A stretch of 64,000 nucleotides of DNA. Source: JBDTVS01 sp040007095 (GTDB taxonomy: Bacteria; Acidobacteriota; Vicinamibacteria; Vicinamibacterales; CAVVIG01). Position numbers and translations under genes: made by a program. Positions 43,301-51,543 of this stretch are shown here, piece by piece. Under the pieces are notes generated by a model that was given only the letters and a program-made list of their open reading frames with translations, was not told the origin of the DNA and ran no database searches. How positions within the stretch are numbered: position 1 is the first letter of the stretch; the number at the start of each line of letters is the position of its first letter. The stretch lies in assembly GCA_040007095.1 (NCBI GenBank), contig JBDTVS010000111.1:62001-126000 (forward strand), in the 5' to 3' direction.

Positions 43301-43440
43301 ACATCCTGAACTCAGCGGCCATTCTGAGCTACAACCAGAATTTCAGTCCCGCGATCACCACTGGCTCGGGCGCATGGCTCGCGCCCACTGGCGTGCTGCA
43401 GCCGCGCTTCTGGAAGTTCAGCATTCAAACCGACTTCTAG
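40327..43440 (+). CDS. Oar-like TonB-dependent receptor (receptor 2), paralogue of receptor 1
   Basis: This receptor has exactly the same length, 1037 residues, and the same plan as receptor 1. It has a signal peptide (MRMLKGLLLVLACLVILPAAAFAQ), a carboxypeptidase-regulatory-like domain starting SITGVVKDGSGAVLPGV, a TonB plug and a barrel ending KFSIQTDF. The regulatory-like domain is close to that of receptor 1 while the barrels differ, suggesting different ligands. ATG 40327 was chosen because AAGGAGAAC precedes it and the signal peptide starts there; the frame upstream to 40210 is promoter DNA. Confidence 0.95.
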   Translation: MRMLKGLLLVLACLVILPAAAFAQASITGVVKDGSGAVLPGVTVEASSDALIEKVRSAVTDGSGQYRIVDLRAGTYTVTFSLTGFSSIKREGVELTGSFTATINADMKIGTLQETITVTGETPIVDTQSVRRQTTVSNEVISSMPAARSYAGVMLLIPATTTQAGANLDIQVTPGMLVFGGAGGRTNEARIQVDGLNTGAAFNGAGVSSYVVDIGNAAEISMTTSGGLGEAEVGGPSFSIVPKTGGNTIKGSAYASNVTSGMVGNNYTRDLQDKGLTTPGKLYKLWDYNVGVGGPIKKDRIWFFFQFRDEGSHRTIPGMFANANMGDATKWTYVKDTTRPAVAAGSWRNASLRLTLQPTTRNKFNVFWDQQMPCQGAGYLGSNDGCRQSGPGEIICGAAGASNPPCSATTAPEIGTYLAGFGQRVQQATWTSPLTNKLLLEAGFGTYWSQWGGVNHPGSNFTQLVGVTEQCTNADCASFGGIPGLQYRSGTYRQNLQGTVTWRGSASYVTGAQNMKVGYQGGYLYDNQFTYTNDQFAAYRFNSGIPNQITENINAFPAQQRVRYDSLYAQDQVTRGRFTVQGALRYDRAWSFFPEVTVGPVRFLPTAVTYPFTEGVNSYKDLTPRGGLAIDVFGNGKTSVKVNVGRYLQAAQNGLAYGALRPSSRLQTTTTRTWSDLNGNYIPDCDLRNPGAQSPATTGSVDNCTAVANSGFGTNAFTSDLDQTLRNGWGVRPGDWGFGASVQQEILPRVSVEVGYNRRWLNNFTWDDNVLQATSDYKSFTVVAPQDSRLEGFANQTSGLLYNVNPNVQAATNNVTKLASDAGGNYTQVYNGILLNISARPRSGLVFQGGFNTGATRTDYCDVRTASPEYTVVGAQSPNNPWCNTSTGLVTRYTGLGSYTIPKIDVLFSGTFRSDQGAPLAANWTITNTNAQWTSITQQLGRAPANNATSLVVNIVEPGKLYGDRVNEFDLRFAKILRFGRTRTNIGFDLYNILNSAAILSYNQNFSPAITTGSGAWLAPTGVLQPRFWKFSIQTDF

Positions 43441-43493
43441 GGTAGGTCGGACAGGTCGGACAAGTCGGCAGGCGGGGCGGTGGGGCGGTGGGA
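43441..43493. repeat. Short tandem AGGTCGGAC and GGGGCGGTG repeats
   Basis: AGGTCGGAC-like units repeat two to three times at 43444-43468, then GGGGCGGTG twice at 43473-43491. A later tract to 43617 is pyrimidine-rich (CTTCC/CTCAC units). They fill the gap between receptor 2 and the hydrolase. Confidence 0.7.
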
Positions 43494-43647
43494 GTTCCAC
43501 TGCCTCACCTGTCTCTCTCCCACGCCGACCAGGTGCGACGCGTCCGGCCTGGCCGCTTTACTTCCTTCCTCACTTACTTCCTCACCTCACTCCCTACCCG
43601 CCTCTTTCTCTTCCATGCTACCCTCCACCCCCCCGAAGGAGGCGCTG

Positions 43648-44931
43648 ATGAATCGCGTGAAATACGCTCTTGTGGCCATCGCGGCCGTCCCGTTGACGAT
43701 GGCGCTCGTGCCGACCGCGCCCAAGCCGGAGGAAGTGGGACTGTCCTCGGAACGCCTGCAGCGGATCCACGATGCGGTGCAGCGGCACATCGACGCGAAG
43801 GATGTGTCCGGCGCGGTAACGCTGGTCGCACGCAAAGGGCGCATCGCGCACCTCGAGGCGCACGGTCTGATGGACATCGAGTCGAACAAACCGATGCCGA
43901 AGGACGGCATCTTCAGACTGGCGTCGATGTCCAAGCCCATCACAGGCGCCGCGGTGATGATGCTTGTCGAGGAAGGAAAGATTCGCCTCAACGATCCGGT
44001 CTCGCGCTTCATTCCGGAGTTCAAGAATCTGAACAAGGTCGCGGTACCGAAGCCAGGACTGCAGGCGGGCGGTGGCGGGCGCGGCGCCGCCGCGGGCGGC
44101 GGCCGCGGCGGGGTGCCTCAGGAGTTCGATGCGGTGTCGGCAAGCCGCGAGATCACCATCAAGGATCTGTTGACGCATGGGTCCGGCCTGATGAGCGGCG
44201 GACTCGGGAACAGCGCGGCGCCGCAACGTGCGCCTACCGATACGCTGGCGACGTTCATCCCCAAGCTGGCGAGCGTGCCGCTCGACTTTCAACCCGGGAC
44301 CTTGTGGCGCTACAGCGGCCAGGCGGGCTTCGACACGCTCAGCCGCGTCGTCGAAATCGCGTCCGGGCAGACCTACGAGCAGTTCCTGAAGCAGCGTCTC
44401 TTCGACCCGCTCGGGATGAAGGACACGGGCTTCTATCCCAGTGCCGACGGCGCTTCGCGCCTCGTGACGCTGTACGCCAGACAAGCGGGTGCCCTGGTGC
44501 GCAACCCCAATCAAGAAACCGGCGTCAGCCGGGTGTACTTCTCCGGCGCTGGCGGCATCATGACGACGGCGGTGGACTATCTGCAGTTCGCACAGATGAT
44601 GCTCAACGGCGGCCAACTCAATGGCAAGCGGTTCTTGAGCCCGAAGACGATCGAGTTGATGACGTCCAACCACACCGGCGACATGGTCAACGGGCAGTTC
44701 GGCCGTCCAGCCCGCGGGATGGGGTTCGGCCTCAGCATGCAGATGGTGTTGGATCCGATTGCGGCCGACCTGCGGGTCGGAGCCGGCACGTTCGGCTGGG
44801 CGGGCGCCTACGGCTGCAACGTGAACATGGACCCGAAAGAGAACATGGTCTCCATCATCATGATGCAGACGCCAACCGGGCCGCTGCAGCGAGATTTCGA
44901 GAACGCCACGTGGCAAGCGATTGTAGAATAG
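43648..44931 (+). CDS. Class C beta-lactamase-like serine hydrolase
   Basis: The 427-residue protein has a signal peptide and the SMSK motif (Ser93, Lys96) of class C beta-lactamase/D-aminopeptidase-type serine hydrolases. The tyrosine motif appears as RYSGQAG, i.e. Tyr-x-Gly instead of Tyr-x-Asn. A Gly-rich insert (GGGGRGAAAGGGRGG) lies near residue 145. It may be an esterase or a D-amino-peptidase; beta-lactam hydrolysis is not supported. ATG 43648 has AAGGAGG seven bases upstream. It is followed after 26 bp by the DUF6152 gene on the same strand, suggesting an operon. Confidence 0.92.
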   Translation: MNRVKYALVAIAAVPLTMALVPTAPKPEEVGLSSERLQRIHDAVQRHIDAKDVSGAVTLVARKGRIAHLEAHGLMDIESNKPMPKDGIFRLASMSKPITGAAVMMLVEEGKIRLNDPVSRFIPEFKNLNKVAVPKPGLQAGGGGRGAAAGGGRGGVPQEFDAVSASREITIKDLLTHGSGLMSGGLGNSAAPQRAPTDTLATFIPKLASVPLDFQPGTLWRYSGQAGFDTLSRVVEIASGQTYEQFLKQRLFDPLGMKDTGFYPSADGASRLVTLYARQAGALVRNPNQETGVSRVYFSGAGGIMTTAVDYLQFAQMMLNGGQLNGKRFLSPKTIELMTSNHTGDMVNGQFGRPARGMGFGLSMQMVLDPIAADLRVGAGTFGWAGAYGCNVNMDPKENMVSIIMMQTPTGPLQRDFENATWQAIVE

Positions 44932-44957
44932 AGATTACGTAAACCTGGAGGAGTCCG

Positions 44958-45371
44958 ATGCGAGCAAAGCTGTCTGTCGTTGTCGTTGGAATGGGGCTGC
45001 TGATGGCCGCTGTGCCCGTCATCGCCCACCACTCATTCGCCGCCGAGTACGATGCCACCAAGTCCGTGAAGATGACCGGCACCGTGACGTCGATGGAGTG
45101 GATCAATCCGCACGCGTGGATTCACATGGACGTGAAGAAGCCCGACGGCAAGGTCGAGAGCTGGATGGTGGAAGCCGGCGCGCCGAACGCTCTGCTGCGC
45201 CGCGGCTTCAACAAGCAGTCGCTGCTGCCCGGCACGGTCATCACGGTCGAGGGGTATCAGGCGAAGGACGGCGCGATGCGTGCCAACGGGCGCGACATCA
45301 CCTACCAGGACGGCCGCAAGCTGTTCGTCGGTTCGTCGGGCACAGGTGCGCCGGACGAGAGGAAAGAATAG
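44958..45371 (+). CDS. DUF6152-family secreted protein
   Basis: The 137-residue protein has a signal peptide (MRAKLSVVVVGMGLLMAAVPVIA) and the DUF6152 opening HHSFAAEYDATKSVKMTGTVTSMEWINPHAW. The fold resembles an OB-like domain, function unknown. TGGAGGAG precedes the start. These proteins commonly sit beside GHWEG-family proteins, as here with the 45559 gene 187 bp downstream. Confidence 0.9.
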   Translation: MRAKLSVVVVGMGLLMAAVPVIAHHSFAAEYDATKSVKMTGTVTSMEWINPHAWIHMDVKKPDGKVESWMVEAGAPNALLRRGFNKQSLLPGTVITVEGYQAKDGAMRANGRDITYQDGRKLFVGSSGTGAPDERKE

Positions 45372-45388
45372 TTCCCCGAGAGCGGGCG

Positions 45389-45545
45389 GAATGGGGTGAT
45401 GGAGCAATGGGTGGTGTGACCGGACCCGTGCCATCACCTCGGCATCCCGTGCGCCGTCGCCACACCATCCCGTTACGCCGTCTCTCCATCATTCCCCCAT
45501 TACGCCGTTACCAGATCACCCCATTACTCTGTCACCCGTTCCCCA
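45389..45545. repeat. GGGGTGA-rich degenerate repeat with complementary arms, copy 3
   Basis: The left part (ATGGGGTGATGG then CAATGGG) is complementary in kind to the right part (CCATCATTCCCCCATTACG then ATCACCCCATT), so the gap can fold into an imperfect stem. It lies between the DUF6152 and GHWEG genes. Confidence 0.6.
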
Positions 45546-45558
45546 ACCAGGAGGCTTG

Positions 45559-46656
45559 ATGCGCAATCGAACCGTAGCGGTGGCGGCGCTCGCCGTCGTG
45601 TTGGCCGGAGTGTCGCTGGCGGCCCAGAGTCAGCCGAGTAGCGCACCGGCCGCGAAGATCGCGCCAAAACCCTGGACGGCCCCCAGGATGCCCTGGGGGC
45701 ATCCCGACATTTCCGGGACCTGGACGAGCGACGGTGCGATCGGCATCCCGATGGCGCGGCCGGATCAGTTCGCGGGCCGCGTCGAGCTTTCCGACTCCGA
45801 ATTCGCCGACAAGCTGAAGCGCGACGAGGCGACCCGCAAACGGTCGGACGACCGCTGCGGCGCGTTCTGCGACGACAACGCATGGCTCAAGAAATCGTTC
45901 AACCAGACGTCGCTGATTATCGACGGCGACGGCAAGATGCCGCCGCTGACGGCGCAGGCCGAAACGCGCAGGGCGTCGCGCGACCGTGGCACGTTCGGCG
46001 CCGGGCCGTTTGAAAGCCCGTTGGACTTCACCAATTACGATCGCTGCATCACCCGGGGCGTCGTCGGGTCGGTGCTTCCCGTCGTCTATGGCAACGGCAA
46101 CCGAATTTTGCAGACGCCCAATGAGGTCGTGATCAGCTACGAGATGGTCCACGACACGCGCGTCATCCCGCTCGATGGACGCCCTCACATCGGATCAAGA
46201 ATCCGGCAGTACATGGGCGATGCGCGCGGCCACTGGGAAGGCAACACGCTCGTGGTTGAGACGACGAACCTGACCGACCAGACCAGCATCGGACTGAACG
46301 GCAACGGCTTGCGCCATAGCGCCGACATGAAGATCGTCGAGCGGTTTACTCGTAGGGCGCCAGACGAATTGCAGTACGAAATCCACATCGACGACCCGGC
46401 CACCTACGCGCGGCCGTTCACGATGAGGGTTCCGCTGATTTCACCGATCGGTTTCCAGTTGCTGCCGTACGACTGTCATGAAGGCAACTACATGCTGCCT
46501 AACGTACTGCGCGGCGAGCGCGCCGAAGACAGAGCGCTCGAGGAAGACGCGAAGAAAGGCATCATCAGGGCGAGGAAGGCCGTGCAGTTCAATGAGCGGG
46601 CGGCTCCAGCCGAGGGTACCGCAGCGGGTGAAAACGGTCCGCCAGCCGCGCGGTGA
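45559..46656 (+). CDS. Secreted GHWEG-family protein of unknown function
   Basis: The 365-residue protein has a signal peptide (MRNRTVAVAALAVVLAGVSLAAQ) and the family blocks WGHPDISGTWTSDG, YDRCITRG, MVHDTRVIPLDGRPHIG, YMGDARGHWEGNTLVVETTN, VERFTR and YDCHEGNYML. It is a close relative of the 35743 and 56855 products. CAGGAGGCTT lies before the ATG at 45559. Downstream of DUF6152. Function not recognised. Confidence 0.88.
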   Translation: MRNRTVAVAALAVVLAGVSLAAQSQPSSAPAAKIAPKPWTAPRMPWGHPDISGTWTSDGAIGIPMARPDQFAGRVELSDSEFADKLKRDEATRKRSDDRCGAFCDDNAWLKKSFNQTSLIIDGDGKMPPLTAQAETRRASRDRGTFGAGPFESPLDFTNYDRCITRGVVGSVLPVVYGNGNRILQTPNEVVISYEMVHDTRVIPLDGRPHIGSRIRQYMGDARGHWEGNTLVVETTNLTDQTSIGLNGNGLRHSADMKIVERFTRRAPDELQYEIHIDDPATYARPFTMRVPLISPIGFQLLPYDCHEGNYMLPNVLRGERAEDRALEEDAKKGIIRARKAVQFNERAAPAEGTAAGENGPPAAR

Positions 46657-46927
46657 TGCTGCAGCGCACGCAAGGAATGTGAAGACGACATTAAGGATCT
46701 CCTCCGGTGCTCGAGCAGGTGGCGCGCTCTAGCCTGCTGCTGAGCATCGAAACCCCACGACGGGCGAACGACAGAACATCAGGACCCGCTTTCGAGCGGA
46801 CGAGTCTTCATCGCGCCCACGCCGGTGTCGGAGGGAGCGCCACGCTTGATTCCGGCGGACAAACAGTCGGTCAAAGGTGGTCACTATTGAACACACGCTG
46901 TCTGAACCGATCGGCTATCGTGGGGCC

Positions 46928-47275
46928 ATGAAGACAATTCCCATCGCCCCTTTCGCGTTCGCCGCCGCCTTGCTACTCGTCCCCGTCGAGGCGCGGCAGC
47001 CAGCGCCATCCGAGCAGCATGAACACGATGCGACACCGCCGCAGGCCAGCGGAACGATCAATCACGCCCAGATGATGGCGGATATGAAGGCGACCGATGT
47101 GCGCCTCGGTGCATTGGTGCAGAAGATGAAATCTGCACGGGGCGACGACAAGACTCTCGCGATGCAAGAACTGCTCACCGAGCTCGTCCAGAGTCAGGTC
47201 AGCCTGCACACGCACGCGGCGATGATGCACACGATGATGATGTCGCAGATGCCGTCAAAGGGAGTGTCGAAGTAG
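46928..47275 (+). CDS. Small secreted His/Met-rich protein
   Basis: The 115-residue product has a signal peptide (MKTIPIAPFAFAAALLLVPVEA), a His-rich HEHDA segment and a Met/His-rich C-terminus (HTHAAMMHTMMMSQM). Such composition is common in periplasmic copper- or nickel-binding proteins but also in helical spacers; no family is recognised. The next gene, a cytochrome c, lies 179 bp downstream. A metal role is an inference. Confidence 0.75.
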   Translation: MKTIPIAPFAFAAALLLVPVEARQPAPSEQHEHDATPPQASGTINHAQMMADMKATDVRLGALVQKMKSARGDDKTLAMQELLTELVQSQVSLHTHAAMMHTMMMSQMPSKGVSK

Positions 47276-47454
47276 GCGAGCGGATGACACCGACACCCTC
47301 GACGGTCGTGAATATCTGACCGCTCGCGAGTCGTTTGTGTGCGATCACGCCGAGCCCAACCCAGCGGTGCATGCCGTCGAGGCCATGGTGTCGACGTGTG
47401 AGGCCATCGCTGATGACGTCAGCGCTCGCGAATCTGCGCGCCGCAAGGGGAATC

Positions 47455-47871
47455 ATGTTGAAACACTTGCTCGCGACTGTCTTCGTCGGATTGCTACTCG
47501 CGACCAGCGTCGTGATGACAGCGCAGGAAGAGCCCGCGCAGTCCGTCGACCCCGGCCGCAGCCTTTTCATGACCTATTGCGCGAGTTGTCACGGCATCAC
47601 CGGGCGCGGCAATGGACCGAGCGCGGACGAATTTCGGCGCCGGCCGGCGGACCTGACGCAGTGTGCGAAGAAGAACGGGGGCGTTTTCAACAACGCGCTG
47701 ATTCATCGGTCGATCGACGGCCGATCGATCAAAGCCCACGGCAACTTGGAAATGCCGGTCTGGGGCGACGCCTTCAAATGGCGTTTGGGCCTCGACGAAG
47801 ACGCGGTCAGACAGCGGATTGAAGCCCTGGTCAGGTACGTCGAATCCATCCAGGAACGCGCCGGACACTGA
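47455..47871 (+). CDS. Secreted class I cytochrome c
   Basis: The 138-residue protein has a signal peptide and one haem site CASCH (Cys42, Cys45, His46). The likely distal Met is in LEMPVWGDAF. The sequence GRSLFMTYCASCHG and RRPADLTQ are typical of cytochrome c domains in dehydrogenase or oxidase chains. CAAGGGGAA precedes ATG 47455; the longer frame from 47335 is unlikely. The electron donor is not seen. Confidence 0.9.
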   Translation: MLKHLLATVFVGLLLATSVVMTAQEEPAQSVDPGRSLFMTYCASCHGITGRGNGPSADEFRRRPADLTQCAKKNGGVFNNALIHRSIDGRSIKAHGNLEMPVWGDAFKWRLGLDEDAVRQRIEALVRYVESIQERAGH

Positions 47872-48105
47872 GGCGGTGTGGAGCAAGCGCGCCGTAAGTC
47901 CTCGACCCACCCCGTCTAGCCGGACGCCAGGAAAGGGCCCAGAGTAGCCGCTGAATCGGAGACCGTGGGCGAAGAGAGGACGGAAGGCGGACGACGCTGA
48001 CTTGGGCTTTCGAGGTGACCGAAACCGGCCACCGCGACGGCGCTCGGATTGGCCAGCGCACCGCCCATTGGGGACTGTTCCGTCGCGGCGTGGTCGCGTG
48101 GGCGA

Positions 48106-50913
48106 TCAGGAGGCGCGCGGCAGGGACTCGCCTGTCCCGCGGGGTTCGACGCGTTCGAGTCGGTCGACGACCAGCGCCGCCTCTGCCGTCAGTTGCCGCC
48201 ACACGGCCGGTGCCTCATCGAGCCGCCCATCAGCACCGATCTGTTCCAGCGTGCCGGCCACGGAGGCGAGGCCGCTCGCGGACACGGCGTCTGCGGCTCC
48301 CCTTAGCTCGTGCGCTGTCGTGCGGATCCGGTGGGCATCACCGGCGCCAACGGCGGCCTTGATGGCCGCGAGCCGCGACGGGCAGTCGTCGACGAATAAC
48401 CGGATGACGTCCTGAAGAAGGACCTCGTCCCCGCCGAGCCGGTCCAGGCACAGCGCCCGATCGAACGGTGGAACCGGCGCCGACGGGCGGTCCGGTGGAG
48501 TCGCCAGACCGATGTCCGCCTGGTGGTATTCGACGGCGGCGTAAAGGAGGGTGGGGTCGATCGGCTTCGAGAGATAGTCGTCCATGCCGGCGGCCAGGCA
48601 GCGCTCCCGATCGCCGGACATGGCGTGCGCGGTCATGGCCACAATTCGGACATGCCGCCCCGTCGCGGCTTCGCGGCTACGGACCGCGCGCGTCGCGTCG
48701 AGCCCGCTCATCTCCGGCATTTGGACATCCATCAGCGCCACGTCGAACACCTGACGATCAAGCGCGGCCAACGCTTCAACGCCCGTGCTGGCCACGGTCG
48801 TCCGGTGGCCGCGTTTGGTCAACAATCCGACGGCCACCCGCTGATTGACCACGTTGTCTTCCGCGAGGAGCACCCGCAGCGGCTGCACCGCGTGGCGTGG
48901 GAGCAGCGTTTCCGGCTGGGCCGTTCGCTCGGCGTTCGTCGTGTGGTTGAGCACCTGGCAAATCGCCTCGTGAAGATCGACAGCCAGGATTGGTTTCGTC
49001 AGGCAGGCAGCGATGCCCATCTCGCGGCAGCGGACGGTTTCCGCGCGTTGGCCCGACGACGTGAGCATCATGATCGTCGCCCCGGCGAGGGCAGGTCTCG
49101 CCGCGATCTGCTCGGCGACCCAGAAGCCGTCCAGATCGGGCATGTTCAGGTCGAGGAGGACGAGGCGGAACGGATGGTGCGCTTCGGCGGCGGCCGACAT
49201 GACAGTCAGGGCTTCACGAGCACTCTCGACCACCACGGGCCGGGCACCCCAGCCGATCAACTGTTGCCGCATCACGCGTCGATTGACGGCATGGTCGTCG
49301 ACGACGAGCACCGGCAGGCCGATCAACAGCGGCTCGGGACGGAGCTTGGCGCTGGACAGCTCCGCCGTGTCGAAACTGGCTGTGACATGGAACGTGCTGC
49401 CGGTGCCGACGACGCTCTCGACCCAGATGCGCCCTCCCATGAGATGCACCAGCGTGGACGAAATCGTCAGACCGAGACCCGTCCCGCCGAAACGCCGCGT
49501 CGTCGATCCGTCGGCCTGACTGAACGCCTCGAAAATCGCCGCGTACTTGTCGGCGGGAATACCGATGCCGGTGTCGCTGACCTGAAAATGCAGCGCCGTC
49601 CGCCCCTCGCGCCGAGAGTCTTCGCGGACCTCGACCAGCACGTGGCCACTGGCAGTAAACTTGATTGCATTGCCGACCAGGTTCGTCAGCACCTGCCGCA
49701 GCCGGACGGGGTCGCCGACGATGCCGCTCGGGACGCTACCGTCGACGTCAATCAGCAGCTCCAAGCCCTTCTGTCCCGCCTTGACGGCGAGCGGCTTGAA
49801 CGCCGTGGCGAGGAGCGCGCGCACCGAAAAGGGAATGGCTTCGATCTCGAGTTTGCGCGACTCGATCTTCGAGAAGTCGAGGATGTCGTTGAGGATCGCC
49901 AGCAGTGAATCGGCCGACGACTTCACCGTCCGGAGGTAGTCACGCTGCTCGTTGGTCAAGTCGGTGTCCAGCGCGAGCTCGCTCATGCCGATGATGCCGT
50001 TCATGGGGGTCCGGATCTCATGGCTCATGTTGGCGAGGAACTCGCTCTTGGCACGACTCGCTTCCAGGGCCTTGTCGCGGGCGCCCACCAAATCGGCATT
50101 GGTGGCGCGCAGTTCGACAGTGCGCGCGTCGACGGTCCGTTCGAGCGTCTCCTGCTGCCGGAGCAGTTGCGTGTCCCGCGCCTGAATCTCGTCGAGCATC
50201 TCGTTGAACCCGTCGATCAACTCGCCGATTTCGTCGTGGCCGGTCCGCTCCACCCGGACATCGTACTGATGGTCGTGTTTGACGGCCCGTGTGGTGGCGG
50301 TCAGCCGCAGGAGCGGAGCCAGAAAGATCCGTTGCAGACGGCGAGACAGCCCGAACGCCACGAGACCACCGGCGACCACCACCACGATCAACACCACCCC
50401 ATACTCGGCCAGACGACTCTTCAGCTCCTGGACGTCTGCTTCAATGTCGAGGGTGCCGATGACCTCTTGCCGTTCGAACACAATCGGCAGACTCGCCTTG
50501 AGCGTGCGACTCTTCCAATCGAGGCGAGGCGCGTTCGAGGTGAAGTCGCCGATCGGATTGGGATGCGGTGTCGCGCCGCCTGCGTCGCGATCGTAACGTG
50601 CGAGCTCCTGACCGCTCGGCAGCCGAATCGCGGCATGGAGGATGTGCCTGCCAGCCCGAAGCGCGCCGAGAATTTCCGCGGCGGCCTTGGGGTCTCGGAA
50701 TGACACGGCCGCCGCGCTGTTTATTTCAGTCATCTTGGCGAGCACGCTGGTTTCACCGACTTCGTCCTGGTACTCGGCCAAGAGGTCGTAGGTTACCGTC
50801 ACGACGCCGGCGATGACCAGCGAGACGGTCGCCGCGATCACGCCGATCCCGGTCACCTTGATCGCGAGCGACAGATCCTCGAACCACCGCTTGACGCTCG
50901 GCATGGTATTCAT
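48106..50913 (-). CDS. Hybrid histidine kinase (sensor-HAMP-HisKA-HATPase-REC-REC-Hpt)
   Basis: The 935-residue protein has two membrane helices bracketing a short periplasmic region (about residues 20-170), a HAMP (about 190-245), HisKA with HEIRTPMNG (His298) and an ATPase domain (NLVGNAIKF, GGTGLGLTIS). Two receiver domains (Asp588 and Asp729) and a C-terminal Hpt (HELRG, His868) follow. All phosphotransfer residues are present. The ATG at 50913 overlaps the YfiR stop (ATGA); ATG 50904, nine bases after AAGGA, is an alternative. It is the third gene of the receptor-YfiR-kinase operon and probably receives its signal from the envelope proteins encoded upstream. Confidence 0.94.
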   Translation of the reverse strand: MNTMPSVKRWFEDLSLAIKVTGIGVIAATVSLVIAGVVTVTYDLLAEYQDEVGETSVLAKMTEINSAAAVSFRDPKAAAEILGALRAGRHILHAAIRLPSGQELARYDRDAGGATPHPNPIGDFTSNAPRLDWKSRTLKASLPIVFERQEVIGTLDIEADVQELKSRLAEYGVVLIVVVVAGGLVAFGLSRRLQRIFLAPLLRLTATTRAVKHDHQYDVRVERTGHDEIGELIDGFNEMLDEIQARDTQLLRQQETLERTVDARTVELRATNADLVGARDKALEASRAKSEFLANMSHEIRTPMNGIIGMSELALDTDLTNEQRDYLRTVKSSADSLLAILNDILDFSKIESRKLEIEAIPFSVRALLATAFKPLAVKAGQKGLELLIDVDGSVPSGIVGDPVRLRQVLTNLVGNAIKFTASGHVLVEVREDSRREGRTALHFQVSDTGIGIPADKYAAIFEAFSQADGSTTRRFGGTGLGLTISSTLVHLMGGRIWVESVVGTGSTFHVTASFDTAELSSAKLRPEPLLIGLPVLVVDDHAVNRRVMRQQLIGWGARPVVVESAREALTVMSAAAEAHHPFRLVLLDLNMPDLDGFWVAEQIAARPALAGATIMMLTSSGQRAETVRCREMGIAACLTKPILAVDLHEAICQVLNHTTNAERTAQPETLLPRHAVQPLRVLLAEDNVVNQRVAVGLLTKRGHRTTVASTGVEALAALDRQVFDVALMDVQMPEMSGLDATRAVRSREAATGRHVRIVAMTAHAMSGDRERCLAAGMDDYLSKPIDPTLLYAAVEYHQADIGLATPPDRPSAPVPPFDRALCLDRLGGDEVLLQDVIRLFVDDCPSRLAAIKAAVGAGDAHRIRTTAHELRGAADAVSASGLASVAGTLEQIGADGRLDEAPAVWRQLTAEAALVVDRLERVEPRGTGESLPRAS

Positions 50914-51446
50914 TCCTTGACAATCTTTGCGAGGTTGAGCAACTTCGAACTGAGCCGAATCCTGGCGCGGGTGGCGGCCGCCGGATTGATAGCAAAGCGC
51001 ATCCGATCGTGCTCGACGATGAATTGCGCGATCCCACCGGAGGCGGCGAACTGGTCGTCGTCGCCGACGGTGAAGACCGCGGCGCCCTTGACCATCTCCA
51101 TCACCTGCGTGAACCGCTTGAGGTCGAGGGGACCGGCATACAGCAGATGACAGGTGCGGATCTTGCCGTCGGCGGGGACCACCTCCACCTGTACCTCGTG
51201 CCCCCCGACGGTGCGAGCCTTGATGGCGTGGGTGAGGGCGTCGGCGATCGCGCGGTCGTCGACCACGCACAACAACAGCCGCTGTCCTGGCGTCAGGCTG
51301 TCGGCCGGCCACTCCGCATAGTTGGCGAAATTGAACAGAAACGCGGCCTTGATCTCGGTGAGCGAGGGCGTTTGCGCGGCTGCGGCCGAGACCCATCCCA
51401 GTAGGCCCGCCGCGATCACGACGTGCACGACTGTGTGGCCTCGCAT
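50910..51446 (-). CDS. YfiR-family (DUF4154) periplasmic protein
   Basis: The 178-residue protein has a signal peptide (about residues 1-26) and the YfiR/DUF4154 pattern EIKAAFLFNFANYAEWP, FTVGDDDQFAASGGIAQFI and INPAAATRARIRLSSKLL. In Pseudomonas, YfiR represses a membrane cyclase from the periplasm. Here the neighbour is a hybrid kinase, so it may restrain or feed that kinase. ATG 51446 was chosen as it begins the signal peptide; the frame extends to 51542. Confidence 0.92.
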   Translation of the reverse strand: MRGHTVVHVVIAAGLLGWVSAAAAQTPSLTEIKAAFLFNFANYAEWPADSLTPGQRLLLCVVDDRAIADALTHAIKARTVGGHEVQVEVVPADGKIRTCHLLYAGPLDLKRFTQVMEMVKGAAVFTVGDDDQFAASGGIAQFIVEHDRMRFAINPAAATRARIRLSSKLLNLAKIVKE

Positions 51447-51543
51447 CAGCCGGTCGGATCCGCGGGTGGGCCTCGACCGTCTGCCCGTCGAGACACGGGT
51501 CCTCAGCCAACACGGCACGAAGCGGCCGACGGCCGTCTTCACG

